In this document: positions 51,470 through 62,780 of the stretch, in pieces
Position numbering within the stretch: the first letter of the stretch is position 1
Layout: each line of letters opens with the position of its first letter
Source: Meconema thalassinum
Taxonomy: Eukaryota; Arthropoda; Insecta; Orthoptera; Tettigoniidae
NCBI GenBank assembly: GCA_946902985.2
Contig: OX336400.1
Span: forward strand, 170,130,543 to 170,194,542
Direction of reading: 5' to 3'
DNA length: 64,000 nucleotides
Notes under the pieces: model-generated
Seen by the model: only the letters and a program-made list of their open reading frames with translations
Told to the model about the DNA's origin: nothing
Databases searched by the model: none
Program-made: the position numbers and the translations under genes

Positions 51470-52273
51470 TAAGGTGCGTTCAAAAAGTAACGAGCCGGAG
51501 GCATAATTACAGAAACCAGTACCTGCATGTTAGAAGTATTGGCCCTGGCTGTTGAGGCACTTGTCCCACTGTGACACGAGGCGGTGAGTGGTTGTCTCAT
51601 AAAATTCCCTGGGCTGCGATGTGAACCAGTTCCGCACGTACAGCTGGACGTCGGCGTCCGAGGTGAATCGTTGGCCCCTCTGAGCCCTTTTCAGGGGACC
51701 AAACATGGCATAATCACAGGGAGAGAGGTCTGGACTGTATGGAGGGTGGCCGAGAACCTCCCATTTGAATTTCTGCAGGAGTGCCGCGACTGTGTTCGGC
51801 GGTCCTGGGTAATGAGTGCATCAACCAGCTGGACGTTGTCATCGGTAATGAAGGGGGATGCCCCAGGCCGGGCATCATCGGCTAACAACACCCGTCCTTC
51901 CCTGAAGCGCTTGTGCCACGCCTTGACCCTGGCAAGGGACATGCAGTGTTCGCCGTACACTTGTGACATTCGGCGATGACTGTCCGTTCCCCCTACTCCT
52001 TCCGCTGTCAGAAACCGAACAACACCTCTTTGCTCTTCGATTGATGCCACCATGTCACTTTTTGCAATGCGACTGGCAGCGTTGGACGATTGATGCATGC
52101 TGCTGCTCGCTTTGTATCGTCACGTGGCGTACACGCGTGCCCTCTAGCGACGGGCTGTGACCTTCCACACTCTGGTCGGAACCACACCTCGTTACACAAG
52201 ACACGATTAGCCGATGTAGTAACCGATTTGCGCATTCCAGCCTCCGCACGTTACGTTTTGAACGCTCCGTGTA
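51470..52273 (-). mobile_element. Mariner internal-deletion derivative
   Basis: Ends AAGGTGCGTTCAAAAAGTAA (left) and an inverted GGAGCGTTCAAAACGTAA (right), same family as 8450-9383. TA follows at 52274-52275; the left TA is mutated. It retains both genuine ends of the transposase gene but lacks the middle. Confidence 0.8.
51520..52098 (-). pseudogene. Mariner transposase with central deletion
   Basis: From ATG 52098, the N-terminal HTH region (EEQRGVVRFLTAEGVGG, VYGEHC, VKAWHKRFREGR) runs to VDALITQDRR. The sequence then jumps to the C-terminus (EVLGHPPYSPDLSPCDYAMF, down to about 51520), which lies in another frame. The first two catalytic aspartates and HTH2 are deleted; the third aspartate region remains. 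The open frame ends at 51691 by running out of register. Confidence 0.85.
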
Positions 52274-52302
52274 TATTGGCTTTCACGGCCAGTGAATTAA
52301 AT

Positions 52303-52426
52303 CTCAGCAATTCTTCTAGGTTTGTGCCGTGTTCGGGCGGGGACATCAGGAGCAGCTGATGAGGCAGCTTGGATTCCTAGGCCAAACCCCACTAAGACAC
52401 GGCACAAACCTAGAAGAATTGCTGAG
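52303..52426. repeat. Perfect 30-bp inverted repeat, 64-base loop
   Basis: Arms 52303-52332 and 52397-52426 pair at all 30 positions (left begins CTCAGCAATTCTTCTAGG). The loop holds its own partial pairing (CAGCTGATGAGGCAGCT). Transcription from either strand would give a long hairpin. No flanking transposon ends were found. Confidence 0.8.
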
Positions 52427-52730
52427 TTTTACAAGTGTTGTTGCTTGTCGTAATAAGAGCCAGTCTCAGCGAGTGATCAACTGTCCCCTGAGGGAGGAAC
52501 GAAAACTGCATTAAGTGGTTACGTCTAAGAGTGTTACATCAGTAATTCTGCACTTCCGCCGATACTTCCCGCTTCCTATTGTTGACTACTTTCACGTCTG
52601 GTTTACTCTCATATAAATTACTCGTACGACCTCCTACTAGTAGCATTAGGCTACTCTACTTCTAACCAGGCATGAGGGCCCACGTAAGTACCGTACTTAG
52701 AGTGGTTGGAAAAATTATCGAAACAACCTT
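52427..52730. other. Unassigned sequence
   Basis: No motif-bearing frame or recurrent repeat seen. Confidence 0.4.
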
Positions 52731-52740
52731 ATACTTGATT

Positions 52741-53248
52741 GTTGGTTGGTTTGTTCCTCAGTTTAGGGGCTGCGATAACGTGGTCATGTAGCCCCGTGTA
52801 TTTTGGGTGTGTGTAGAATCTGTCTGATAACCGGTGTTAATTGTGATGGCTGTATTAGTGTGTGCAATCTGTTTTTTTTTATTATTATTATTATGTAAGG
52901 ACTGCAGACTTTCAATTATAAGTAGTTCCTACTTTTGCTACCAAACGCCACCGTCAACGACAACTAGTTCTGAACTTTCTTACTAGATTCCACCGCAGTC
53001 GGCTCCTGGCGATGAAAGTTGGAACCTAAGAGCGTTAGTCAAATTTAATCTATAATTTAGCTTCACACTAGTTACTGGAAAGTTCTTTTACATGCCATAA
53101 ATCTATGACATGGGACTGCCGGCTTGACTTCCCCTCCGAAGGAAGGCAAACTGAGGTATTTTTAACGCTCTTAAAAATCCGAAGACTTTGAATCCGCAAC
53201 CTTGGGGATAGAAGATCAGCATGCTACCAACTACGCCACCGAAGCCGC
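52741..53248 (-). mobile_element. SINE S2, full length
   Basis: Head inverse CTACGCCACCGAAGCCGC at the right, B-box inverse lost in part, distal GGTTGGTTTGTTCC at the left. Flanks ATACTTGATT (52731-52740) and ATATTTGATT (53249-53258) form a 10-bp duplication with one mismatch. Confidence 0.85.
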
Positions 53249-53282
53249 ATATTTGATTGTCTTATTCTATTATCATCGTGTT

Positions 53283-53644
53283 ACCGGGTGAGTTAGCCGT
53301 GGTCGTTACGGCGTAGCTGCAGGCAGCCGCTCACATCTGGGAGGCGGGAAGGTTCGAATCCCCCGGCCGGCAATCTTGAAGATGGTTTTCTGTGGTTTCC
53401 CATCTTCCTTCCAGGCAAATGCCGGGGTTGGTCCCTAACTATAGGCCACAGCCGCTACCTTCCAACTCCTCGTCCTTACATTCAAACTTTCCTCCCCAGA
53501 CAACACTCCACACGCGACGGAACTTGTAGCTCACCCAATGGGTGTCCGTATAGAAGCAGCTACAGAACTCTGGCGAGATGATCTTGTTCTCGGACACTCC
53601 CTGCACAAAAAGCTATACGCTAAAAAAAACTTAAAAAAAACAAA
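53283..53644 (+). mobile_element. SINE S4
   Basis: tRNA-like head with GTGAGTTAGCCGTGG and B-box GGTTCGAATCCCC, then the shared core TTCCAGGCAAATGCCGGGGT and an A-rich tail. Perfect 9-bp duplication CATCGTGTT at 53274-53282 and 53645-53653. Confidence 0.85.
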
Positions 53645-53653
53645 CATCGTGTT

Positions 53654-53968
53654 GAGAGTCATTTAAGAGCGTTGCCTTAGTAATCGAAATGTAATGGGTT
53701 TTCAGTCGGTCGACACGATTGTATCCAATTGTAATGGGTGGTACCCTAATCCTGAAACAAAATGTGCATGCAATTACATATGTGAACACTTACTATTTCG
53801 GGCTTCACTAATTCAGAATTCGGATAAATTGGATAGGTTTTCATCGCCGCAGTACTACGCCTGACATCATTCGCACCAAGGTTATCTATTTTAAAATGTC
53901 GATCGTATCCCCTTCCCTTCCCGTTCACTCCACTCGTGGCCAATAAGAAGTACCGTATGTATCATTAA
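53654..53968. other. Unassigned sequence
   Basis: No coding or repeat feature recognised. Confidence 0.4.
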
Positions 53969-53969
53969 A

Positions 53970-54300
53970 GCCAGCCCCGCGGCGTTGGGGTAGCGTGCCT
54001 GCCTCTCACCCAGAGGCCCCGGGTTTGATTCCTGGCTCCATCAGGGATTTTAGAAACTGACGTGAGGGCTGGAACGGGGTGCACACAGCCTCGTGAGGAT
54101 AATTGAGTAGCTGCCTAACAGTGTGACAGCACTCCGGTTACGAAAACCAAAATTAACGGCCAAGGGTACCCGATGCGCCGACCACGTGTCACCCCCAATA
54201 TCTGCAGGTCCAATGGCTGTGCAGCGGTCGCTTGGTACGCTTAGGCCTTTCATGGGCTGTAGTGACAGGGGTAATTATTATTGTTATAATTATTATTATT
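53970..54300 (+). mobile_element. SINE S3
   Basis: Head CCAGCCCCGCGGCGTTGGGG, B-box GGGTTTGATTCC, and the same body as 48456-48773, ending in an ATT-rich tail (54273-54300). Confidence 0.85.
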
Positions 54301-54304
54301 CTTT

Positions 54305-54988
54305 CTTCGAGTTGGCCAACTAGGGGCCACGTCAGTTCAACTGTCTCTTCTTCCGAGCTCTAACTACCTCCCAGTGTTCCCGCATTCGTCTCCGGTGTTG
54401 TTCTTTTCTCTCTTGGGACCACGCCTTCCCTGTCTTCAGCTTCGGCTTGTCCTGGAAACCTTTGTGCGTACTTTGTTCTTCCTCAAGTGGAACACGCTCC
54501 TGGATATCTTTAGGGGAAATTTCCATTTCACGTAGATCTTTCTGAACTTCCGTGAACCATGCCCCTTTGGTTTTCTTATCTTGAAAGCACGTCAATATCC
54601 GTTTTGATATCCTGCCTGGGCTCATTTGTTTCACGTGTCTATAAAAGGCAATCCTTCTTTTTCGAATCGTGTCACTGATCTTCTCCACGTGCTTGTACAA
54701 TTCGTGGTTGTGACGCCTACTGTACTCGCTGTGTTTCTTTCATGGGACTCAGGATTTTCCTCAAAATCTTTCTTTAGCCTCTAGTTTTCCATTAGACCTG
54801 CCTTGTTCATTATTAGAGTCTCAGCCGCATATAGAGCCTCTGGTCGAATAACTGTTGTAGATGTCTTTAGTCAGGTTGTATGCCATTTCCATTTTATTAA
54901 TGCGTGACACGAAGGTTTCTTTCTCTGATAGGTTAGGCTCTATCCATTCACCGAGGTATTTAAACATTTCTGCCTTCTGAACCTTTCC

Positions 54989-54995
<7 letters not shown>
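54305..54995 (-). pseudogene. LINE RT C-terminal remnant
   Basis: The upstream frame (from about 54990) reads KVQKAEMFKYLGEWIEPN and KMEMAYNLTKDIYNSYS. After frame breaks near 54780, RKRRIAFYRHVKQMSPGR and KKTKGAWFTEVQKDLREMEI follow, ending at 54332. Order and spacing match the thumb and post-RT region of RTE-like LINEs. The 5' part is replaced by an ATA microsatellite. Confidence 0.8.

Positions 54996-55023
<28 letters not shown>
54989..55023 (+). repeat. TTA microsatellite
   Basis: About twelve ATT/TTA units. The isoleucine run in the overlapping minus-strand frame comes from this tract. Confidence 0.9.
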
Positions 55024-55179
55024 GTGACAAGTCCACAACAAAGCCAGTGCCTGATCAGTTCGCTTTTTGAAGCCCACATAACGAGTTACTCTTGTTACAT
55101 TGTGATAAATTCTATCTCTATGATTGCTTACAAGTATTTGGAAGTGTCCTCGCTAGAATGAGTGTTAAGGGTAAATATA

Positions 55180-55699
55180 TACTGACCGGCAAAAAAAAGT
55201 GGAACACTTCAATTTTTTATGTAATTTCTTAATTTATTCCACTAAAATGTATCGGTTTTCCAATATTTGCATTATTCATGTAAATGTTAGATTGTTGGCT
55301 ACAGAAATTGAAACATGTTTTACAACACGCTTTAACTCTCAAATTTCGTTACATTTCACAAATCTAACAATTTTCTATTTTTTTACTAATGTTCTTCTGG
55401 GCTGTTTTTTTTTTTTTTTGCCAAACAAAACAGTGTTAATGTTTGCACTGCACTGTACGGGAACACTGGTCACTAAAACAAGTGTTTCCACCCTTAGCGT
55501 CCATGACAGCTTGTTAGGCTCATCGAAGATTGGGGGTAATTGGTGGTAATAAACCACCCTAAGAAATGTCAATTTCTATTCACGGATGTTTCAGATGTGT
55601 GTCCTAATGCGTGAAAAGCTTTTAAAATGTGATTACATCTTTTTCATGGCTAATTTTATACTTTTTAAATTACTGTTCCACTTTTTTTGCCGGTCAGTG
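55180..55699 (+). mobile_element. MITE of Tc1/mariner type
   Basis: Inverted ends TACTGACCGGCAAAAAAA and CACTGACCGGCAAAAAAA, each followed by AGTGGAACA. TA flanks at 55178-55179 and 55700-55701. It is 520 bp long, and the 116-residue frame inside has no transposase motif. Confidence 0.85.
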
Positions 55700-55840
55700 T
55701 ACATTGCTAAAGTTTAGAAGACATAATGTATATAGAGATACATAAAACGCCATAGAATATCTATTGTAACTATAATTAAATACATATTGTGATGTTCATC
55801 TAGTCTTTCCTTAACAATTACATACATTATATTCCTAATT

Positions 55841-56180
55841 GGAAGCCTCCGTGGCTTAGGCGGCAGGACGCCGGCCTCTCACCGCTGGGTCCGTGGATCA
55901 AATCCCGGTCACTCCATGGGAGATCTGTGCTGGACAAAACGGAGGCAGACAGGTTTTTCTCCGGGTACTCCGGTTTTCCCTGTCACAATTTCATTCCAGC
56001 AACACTCTCCACTATCATTTCATTTCATCTGTCATTCATTTAATCATTGCCCCAGAGGAGTGCGTCAGGCCTCAGCAGCCGGCACAGTTCATATCCTCGC
56101 CGCTAGATGGGGGCTTCATTCATTCCATTCCTGACCCGGTCGGAGACTGGAAGCAGGCTGTGGATTTTCATTCATTTTTC
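55841..56180 (+). mobile_element. SINE S1, full length
   Basis: Head GCCTCCGTGGCTTAGGCGGC from 55845, body ending ATTTTCATTCATTTTTC. Perfect 10-bp duplications ATTCCTAATT at 55831-55840 and 56181-56190. Confidence 0.9.
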
Positions 56181-56229
56181 ATTCCTAATTATAGCTTCAG
56201 ATAACTGAGGTATGCATGTACTGGCATTT

Positions 56230-56600
56230 TTAGCCTATTTTCATTTATGAAACAAGATGATCAATAAAGAACATATAGCCTACTTTCTCCTAAATGCATG
56301 GGTATTGTTATAACTCTTTGTCCTTTCCAAGGAGTATAATTGAATGTTGGTTGCAGTAGCTTGTTGAAATACAACGTGCTATACGGATATTAAACATGAA
56401 CATGAGGTGCCCTTTGCTGGTGCTACCTCAGTACCAAATTTCGTTCAATTCGGTTTCACCGTGTTCGAATTGATAGGGGGACAGACATTCAGAGTACACA
56501 CACTCACACACACACACAGACAGACACACAATTTCTGGCCCTGTAGTGATCTCATAAGTCTACTTTCATTTTTTGCAAAAATCGGAAGTAGGCTAAAAAT
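56230..56600 (+). mobile_element. Family-E short element
   Basis: Terminus A at 56232-56345, one partial 293-type monomer (56395-56480, inverse), a CA tract, then terminus B at 56550-56600. It is the unexpanded counterpart of 9475-13695. Confidence 0.7.
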
Positions 56601-57382
56601 AGGCTTATGAGATCAACTTTTGTCCGTGTGTCTGTCTGTGTGTGCGTGTGCGTGTGTGTGATGGTGTGGGTCTCCCCCTAATAACTTCTAAACGGCAGGA
56701 CCGATTTCAATGAAACTCGGTAAGTTCATAGCACTATTCCAGACGAACCCGACCGTGCCCTCCAAATTTTGTTACATCTCACCAATCCAACATGGCGGCT
56801 GTGCGAAATATATCACCAGCATTCAATATCTCCGAAACTATTCCCGATATCACCCTGGAATATTTTACGGTGATAAAAGGAACTACTAGAAGTTCACCTA
56901 TGTGACTTTTGAAAACCTGGTAACTACAAAACCAACATGGCGGCCAAGCGAATTTGAAAATTTTAAATAGACCATTCTCGCGATTTAATGTTCCAAAAGC
57001 AATGCAATCTGGTACAGCAAATATTTATACACATTGTAATGCACTGGTATCTAATTTAGTTCAATTGTTGATATAACCTCAAGATGGCGGCTGTGCGAAT
57101 TTTAAAATTAAGTTTTTATTTCTTGTGTCGTAATCATGCGATCAAAGTGAAAGTTTGAATAATGAACCCACGCAATAATTTTCCTTTAATGGTACATGAC
57201 TCTATGGCCTATACATATAACAATTCAACATGGCGACCATCCGAAATATTTAGATGGATCTCAATATCTACGAATCTATTACAGCAATGAAACTGAATTT
57301 TTGTATGTTCATAGAGGCTATTAACAAGAGTAGGAGGTATGAAAATAGGCTGTATAGTTCTTTACGGAACAACTTGTTTTCT
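56600..57382 (-). mobile_element. Family-E element, counterpart of 6240-9478
   Basis: Joined to the previous element at terminus B and ending near 57382 with terminus A (TATGAAAATAGGCTGTATAG). Contains four ATGGCG-type cores. It shows the empty sites for both mariner insertions of its relative. Confidence 0.7.
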
Positions 57383-57564
57383 TATCGTTTTACCCACCAG
57401 GTTTGGCTTTTGCCACGGACTAAGCGAGTGATCCCACCTCTACCGCCACTGAGGGCAGTGTCCTGGAGCTTGAGACTCTGGGTCGGGGATACAGCTGGGG
57501 AGTGGTAATAGCACTACGCCCAGGCGGCATCACCTGCAAAGCGAAGAGGGGCCTGATGAGGGGA

Positions 57565-57972
57565 TTCATTTATTTATCGTATGGCTTTCAGTGCCGGGAG
57601 TGTCCGAGGACATGTTCGGCCCGCCAGAGGCTGTAGCTGCTTCTAGCAGACACCCATAGGGTGAGCTACAAGTTCGATTTCAAGTAGTTCCAACTTTCGC
57701 TATCAGATGTCAATGATACCTAGTGGTGAACGTTGGAACTTTGATAGAGCGTTCCAACGAAATCTAACCTAGAAATTTAGCTTCACACAAGTTTAGTTAG
57801 TGGATCTTTTACATGCCATAGATCCATGGCATGGGACCGTAACTTCCCCTCCAAAGGAAGGCATTCTGAAGGATTTTAACGCACTTAAAAAATCCGACGT
57901 CTTCGGCCGGGTTTGAACCCGCGATCTTGGACACAGCAGTTCAGCACGCTACCAACTACGCCACCGAAGCCA
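57565..57972 (-). mobile_element. SINE S2 variant with TTTA tail
   Basis: Shares the S2 head (inverse ACGCCACCGAAGCCAC at 57957-57972) and proximal body. The distal end is different: CGTATGGCTTTCAGTGCCGG followed by ATTTATTTAT. Confidence 0.8.
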
Positions 57973-57984
57973 CTAAGGGGACGG

Positions 57985-58250
57985 GAAGTGTGGGAGGGAT
58001 ATGCAAGGAAGAGGGAAGGAGGCAGCCGTGGCCTTAAGTTAGGTAGCATCCCAGCATTAGCCCGAAGACGAAGTGGGAAACCACTTCGCGGAAATCGAAC
58101 CCCCTCTACTCATTTGGACCACCCGAGGCAGAGTAAACCCCGTTCCAGTCCTCATACCACTTTTCAAATTTCGTGGCAGAGCCGGTAATTGAAACCTCGG
58201 ACCTCCTGCATGGGAGCTAAGCACGCAGACCACTACACCACGGAATCGAC
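57985..58250 (-). mobile_element. tRNA-derived SINE with shared core
   Basis: Minus-strand head TCCGTGGTGTAGTGGTCTGC with B-box GAGGTTTCAATTACC. Then come GGACTGGAACGGGGT and a core related to those at 15966, 53283 and 58500. Confidence 0.75.
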
Positions 58251-58389
58251 ACGCATGTACTGTACCATTTCTATAAGTAGGACTAGACCTCACCCTGTAT
58301 TTCATGTAAATTTATTTCTGGATTAGGGAACTACCCATTGCAATCGGGTACAATCGTGTTGACCGACTTAAATACATGAAATTATGATG

Positions 58390-58760
58390 TCTTATTCTAG
58401 TTGTTGTTGCTTATTTTAGGGGCTGCGACATCACGTTTATTATTGTGTGTGAAATTTGTCTGATAACCTGTGTCACTGTAATGTCTGTACTGCGTAGTGG
58501 CTAGCACTCTTTGCTGTCACCAAGGAGGCCCGTATTCGATTCCCAGCTCTGCCAAGGAATTATTTTTTGGTTTGAGGGCTGGAACGGGGTATACTCAGCC
58601 TAGCGAGGTAACACTGAGAAGAGATGGGTTCGACTCTTACCTTGGCCATCCTGCAAGAGGTTTTCCGTAGTCTCCTCACTTCTGTTCCAGGAAAATGCTG
58701 GGATGGTTCTTAACTTAAGGCCACGGCCACCTCATTCCCAATCCTACCCTCTCGACTACA
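58390..58760 (+). mobile_element. S2 tail scrap followed by shared-core SINE
   Basis: 58400-58480 resembles the distal S2 end (TTTTAGGGGCTGCGACATCA). From about 58495 a head-like GTAGTGGCTAGCACTC, B-box TATTCGATTCCCAG and the core TTCCAGGAAAATGCTGGGAT follow, ending near 58760. Confidence 0.65.
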
Positions 58761-58864
58761 CACTAGTACAGCCATCAGAATAGCACAGGTTAGAACACAA
58801 TTCTCTCCCCCCCCCACACACACACAAATTACACGGGACTATATAACCACGGTGTCGCAATTCC

Positions 58865-59300
58865 TAATTTATTTATTTATTTATTTATTTATTTATCGTA
58901 TGGCTTTTAGTGCCGGGAGTGTCCGAGGACATGTTCGGCTTGCCAAAGTTTGTAGCTGCTTCAAGCGGACACCCATAGGGTGAGCTACAAGTTACTTTCA
59001 AGTAGTTACAACTTTTGCTACCAGATGTCACTGACGTCTAGTGTTGAACGTTGAAACATTGATAGAGCGTTTCAACGAAATCTAATCTAGAAATTTAGCT
59101 TCACACAAGTTTATTTAGTGGAAGGATCGTGTACATGCCATTATCTATGACATGGGACCACCGGCTTTAGTTCCTCTCCGAAGGAAGGCATACTGAAGGA
59201 TTTTAACGCTCTTAAAAAATCCAATGACTTCGTCCGGGTTTGAGCCCGCAATCTTGGGCACAGCTGTTTAGCATGCTACCAACTACGCCACCGAAGCCGC
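58865..59300 (-). mobile_element. SINE S2 variant with long TTTA tail
   Basis: Near-copy of 57565-57972. It has a (TTTA)n tail at about 58867-58894 and head inverse CTACGCCACCGAAGCCGC ending at 59300. Confidence 0.85.
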
Positions 59301-59389
59301 AACCCCTAAATTAAGCAACAACAACAACATAAACTAGTCTAAGAGTACAGTAATTTCTTCCTATATTGATTAATACAGTCCTTAATGTG

Positions 59390-59584
59390 CTTGAAACAAC
59401 CAACAGCGGTGTCTACGCGTAGTTATGCCATGGGGACAAGCTCTCTGTTGACTCAGTAGACGTGGGTTCATGCCCCACCACCGATCGTCCTTGAAATGGT
59501 TTTCCGTGGTTTCCCCATTTTCAACTCCAGGCAAATGTTTGGACAGGCCACGACACGCTTCATCCATTCATCTCATCTCTCGTT
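59390..59584 (+). mobile_element. SINE with shared core, short
   Basis: B-box-like GTGGGTTCATGCCCCACC and the core GGTTTTCCGTGGTTTCCCCA, AACTCCAGGCAAATG. The head before it is divergent. Confidence 0.6.
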
Positions 59585-59828
59585 CGGCTCCGTGACTAAA
59601 TGGTTAGCGCCCTAGGCTTTGGCCCGAAGTGCCCCTGGTTCGATTCCCGGCCGAGCCATCAGGTATTTTAATATCCTGGGGTTAATTCCCGTGGCTCGGG
59701 GACTGGGTGTATGTGACGTTTTTATCATCACTACATCCTCATTACGACGCGCAGCTCGCCCACGGCCGTCAACCAGAAAGACCTGCACTCGGCCTCTCCG
59801 GGGGCCACACGATTATTATTATCTCAGC
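59585..59828 (+). mobile_element. tRNA-derived SINE
   Basis: Head GGCTCCGTGACTAAATGGTT, B-box GGTTCGATTCCCGG closing with GCCGAGCCA, which pairs with the head start (an acceptor-like match). The body ends in an ATT-rich tail (59812-59822). The head is the most tRNA-like in the window, but there is no sign that it is a free tRNA gene. Confidence 0.8.
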
Positions 59829-60330
59829 TCTAGCTTGCCACGGTGGGTGAGTGAGTGTTTATCGTGTCGGGCCACCAACCCCAAACTTTCAGGTTCGCTC
59901 CTGGCCTTGGTAAGTGTTTTTTTTTTTAGGGCGACAACAATCACGGCACGCATGTCATTCGTTGTTGGCATGTTAAAGAACCCATTTGAATTCAATAGGC
60001 TAACACTCAAAGTTCCACCATTCTCTACTCCAAAGCGCTATAGTGTCAAGGACCGTAGATATCTAACCTCCTAGACTTTCATAGCCCTCCAAGGAACAAC
60101 AAAATTTGACATATAAGCTGCCCCTTCGGCGTCAAATACCAAATCTTGCACCCGGCACCCGAGGCTATAAGACAAAAAAAAATATCATCTCTCATTCAGG
60201 CGTCGCAGGTCCCCCTCGGGCGTCGACTACAATAACTTGCACTCGGCATCTCAGAAGACCACACGATAAAAAAAATCATGTCTCATTAATTCCTCTCATG
60301 ATGTTGTCGTCGGTAAGGGCATCCGGCCAG
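59829..60330 (+). repeat. SINE debris
   Basis: Several partial blocks: GTGTCGGGCCACCAACCC (59866-59883), and two pieces resembling the tail of 59585-59828 (TTGCACCCGGCACCCGAGG near 60147; TTGCACTCGGCATC near 60237). No complete unit; frames here are chance. Confidence 0.5.
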
Positions 60331-60404
60331 TAAAGAACACCCACCACATAGACTTTCATCGCATCTCATCCCGAACCCGTTGAAAACGGAAATAATAAGG
60401 TAGT

Positions 60405-60562
60405 ATAATACTGTGGCTTTTAGAGACGCCGGGATGCGGGAATTTTCCCCAGAAGGGGACCTTTAAATCTACTGACACGACTCCCTCGCATTTGCGCACC
60501 CTCAAATGCCTGCTGACTGCGTCACGATACGAACCTGCAACCTTGGCCCCAGCAGAAATAAT
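60405..60562 (-). mobile_element. SINE S5, head truncated
   Basis: Body block GAGACGCCGGGATGCGGG through CATTTGCGCACCCTC and the B-box inverse GATACGAACCTGCAACC, as in 748-994. The A-box half is missing. Confidence 0.75.
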
Positions 60563-61319
60563 AAGCGGTATACCTACAAAACAAAGGGCTTGAAACAGTA
60601 CATTTACACCAAAAAAGTTGTTAAGAATATTCAAAACGCCTCCATTATAAAATGAAGAGTCCTCATCTAGTAACGACTTTGCATTATCGATGTTATTTAA
60701 TCATATAGTTTTGTATGATTGTCGCTATCGCATGTTTTTACTTAGTTACAGAAATATTTTATGTTGTTTGTTATTAATAGATATTATTAGCAAGTGAGTG
60801 TTATCTAACCAAAAATAATGTGAGATTAAGTGGAACGGGTGTAATATATATTCTTCATGAAACATTAGTATAGTAAAATACTTTATGGCTCACAAGAATA
60901 CTTGCAAAGAAACAAAAAAAATGTAATTTCATAACCGCTTGCGACAGTAATGAAAACATGTAAAATATGGAGGTAATTGCTACATCAAAATTGCAAATAG
61001 ATAACAAATTGGGGAAAAAATGTTTATTATAATATGGCCACGTTTGTATTAGTAACAAAGAAGGACATTGTAATGACAAGGTGGAAATCATTTCTAATAA
61101 TAAGCGGTAAAGACAAGTGATTATATCACGATAAAATCTCTAATAAAACAAGTATTGACTAGGCGGAACCATAAAAACTTGGTTTATTATTACATTCTGT
61201 CAATACGGAAAAATGTGCGACTTTAAAAGTCAAAAAGTAATTATTAGGTCTGAATAATTATTAATTATAAGTGGTCAACATAGATAAAACATAGGTAGTT
61301 CCATGAAGAACTGAATAAC
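60563..61319. other. AT-rich, no feature
   Basis: No recurrent repeat or motif-bearing frame. The 78-residue minus frame at 60855-61091 is low complexity. Confidence 0.45.
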
Positions 61320-61363
61320 AGCCTCCATGGCTTAGGCGGCAGCACGCCGGCCTCTCACCACTG

Positions 61364-62178
61364 CACAGTGGGTCAAAATCGAAATGTAGGAGGATAAAAT
61401 TATTTTTACGTTTTAATCATGAATTTAGAGTGAAAGCAACGTATATAATTTGTTTACTTCATAATAAACATCAGTTAAGACCTTTTTAAGCTACGTCTAC
61501 ACATGCAATAAATTGTCTATGACTAGGAGTTGGATAGAACATTCAGTTATCTCTTCAGAACAATTTTCTACCCTTAATTTACTTTTAACAAAGACACAAT
61601 GTTCCACTTTCGACATAATCGTCGAACCCAGTGCTTCGAACAATTGTAAACGTGTGAGAACTGGTTGCGCGGCATCTTCTAAAACGTAAAATAACTAAGG
61701 AGGTTGCAACAAGATGCAAAAAATCTTATAACAGGCATTAACTACAAGACTTTATCTACATTTTAACATTAAGTAGAAAGTGACGCAGAGTGACGCAACT
61801 TACTAAAAATCTAAGTGAAAATATAATTTTAAAAATAATAGTTAAATATTATATAATGCAAATATAGCTAAAATTACGTAACAATTACGCCCGTTAATAA
61901 CTGAAACACGTTACAAAGATCATACATTCAGTTGCATGTTCCATCTTAAAGCATCACCCTAACCACAAAGACAACCAAACCACAGCCACTTGCATTCACC
62001 CTCCAATTCAGACTGCTCGAACAGTGGTGACAGATTTACACTAATTGTAAGATGCGTTTATATCCCAGAATAGTGAGCGGCAATTATATGAGAATGCTGT
62101 AAAAGTAATACATTTTGATTTTTTAATTATGAAAATAAATAATTTTGTCCTCCTAGATTTCTATTTTGACCCACTGTG
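61364..62178 (-). mobile_element. Transib-like non-autonomous element, copy 2
   Basis: 815 bp, opposite orientation to copy 1. Ends are CACAGTG + 23 bases + ATAAAATTA (left) and CACAGTG + 23 bases + ACAAAATTA (right, inverted). CACTG duplications lie at 61359-61363 and 62179-62183. Insertion in a known SINE gives an exact pre-insertion site. Confidence 0.82.
61497..61944 (-). pseudogene. Small two-exon ORF of copy 2, broken
   Basis: Same layout as 29142-29588: ATG at 61944, GTATGA donor after 61926, acceptor AG at 61680-61679, exon 2 61678-61497. Exon 2 stays open with several substitutions and no indel. The G-to-T change at the last base of exon 1 makes the spliced codon a stop. Confidence 0.35.
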
Positions 62179-62473
62179 CACTGGGTCCGTGGTTCAAATC
62201 CCGCTCACTCCATGTGAGATTTGTGCTGGGCAAAGCGGAGGCAGACAGGTATTTCCCCAGGTACTCTGGGGTTTCCCTATCACAATTTCGAACCAGTAAA
62301 CCCTCTCCACTATAATTTCATTTCATCTGTCATTCATTTATTCAACTCCCCAGGGGAGTGCGACAGGCTTCGGCGGCCAGCACATTTCATATCATCGCCG
62401 CTAGATGGAGGCTTCATTCATTCCATTTCCAGACCCGGTCGACTCGAAGTAGCCTGTGGATTTTCACTTTCAT

Positions 62474-62768
62474 GTAGAACTCAATAACCTAGTATCATAT
62501 AACTTATTGGTCTTCTCCATTAAACACTCTTCCGCCAATAAATGGATCGCCATGTTAGATTGTAATTTATGTAGGCCATTGAGTTATTATATGAAAATTG
62601 TTGCGTTGGTTCGTTATACAAATGTACACTTTGACCGCATAATTAGGATAAAAATATATTTTTTTATATTTTATTTCGCACAGCTGCTATCTTGGGTTTA
62701 TGAAAACAATTGAATTAAATTAGATGCCAGTATATTAAATTCTGTATAAAGAGTTTCACTGCGTGAGG
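62474..62768. other. Unassigned, AT-rich
   Basis: No feature recognised. Confidence 0.4.
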
Positions 62769-62780
62769 AAACTCCATTTG

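Larger units (their letters stand above)
61321..62473 (+). mobile_element. SINE S1 split by a Transib-like element
   Basis: Head part at 61321-61363 and body at 62184-62473. Joining across the insert with one CACTG restores the normal S1 order (CTCTCACCACTGGGTCCG). Confidence 0.9.

Noticed and set aside
55199..55549. 116-residue frame as a gene
   Set aside because: It lies wholly inside a MITE and lacks any transposase motif.
59585..59660. Functional tRNA gene
   Set aside because: The head is tRNA-like, but it is followed by a SINE body and tail and there is no convincing full cloverleaf.
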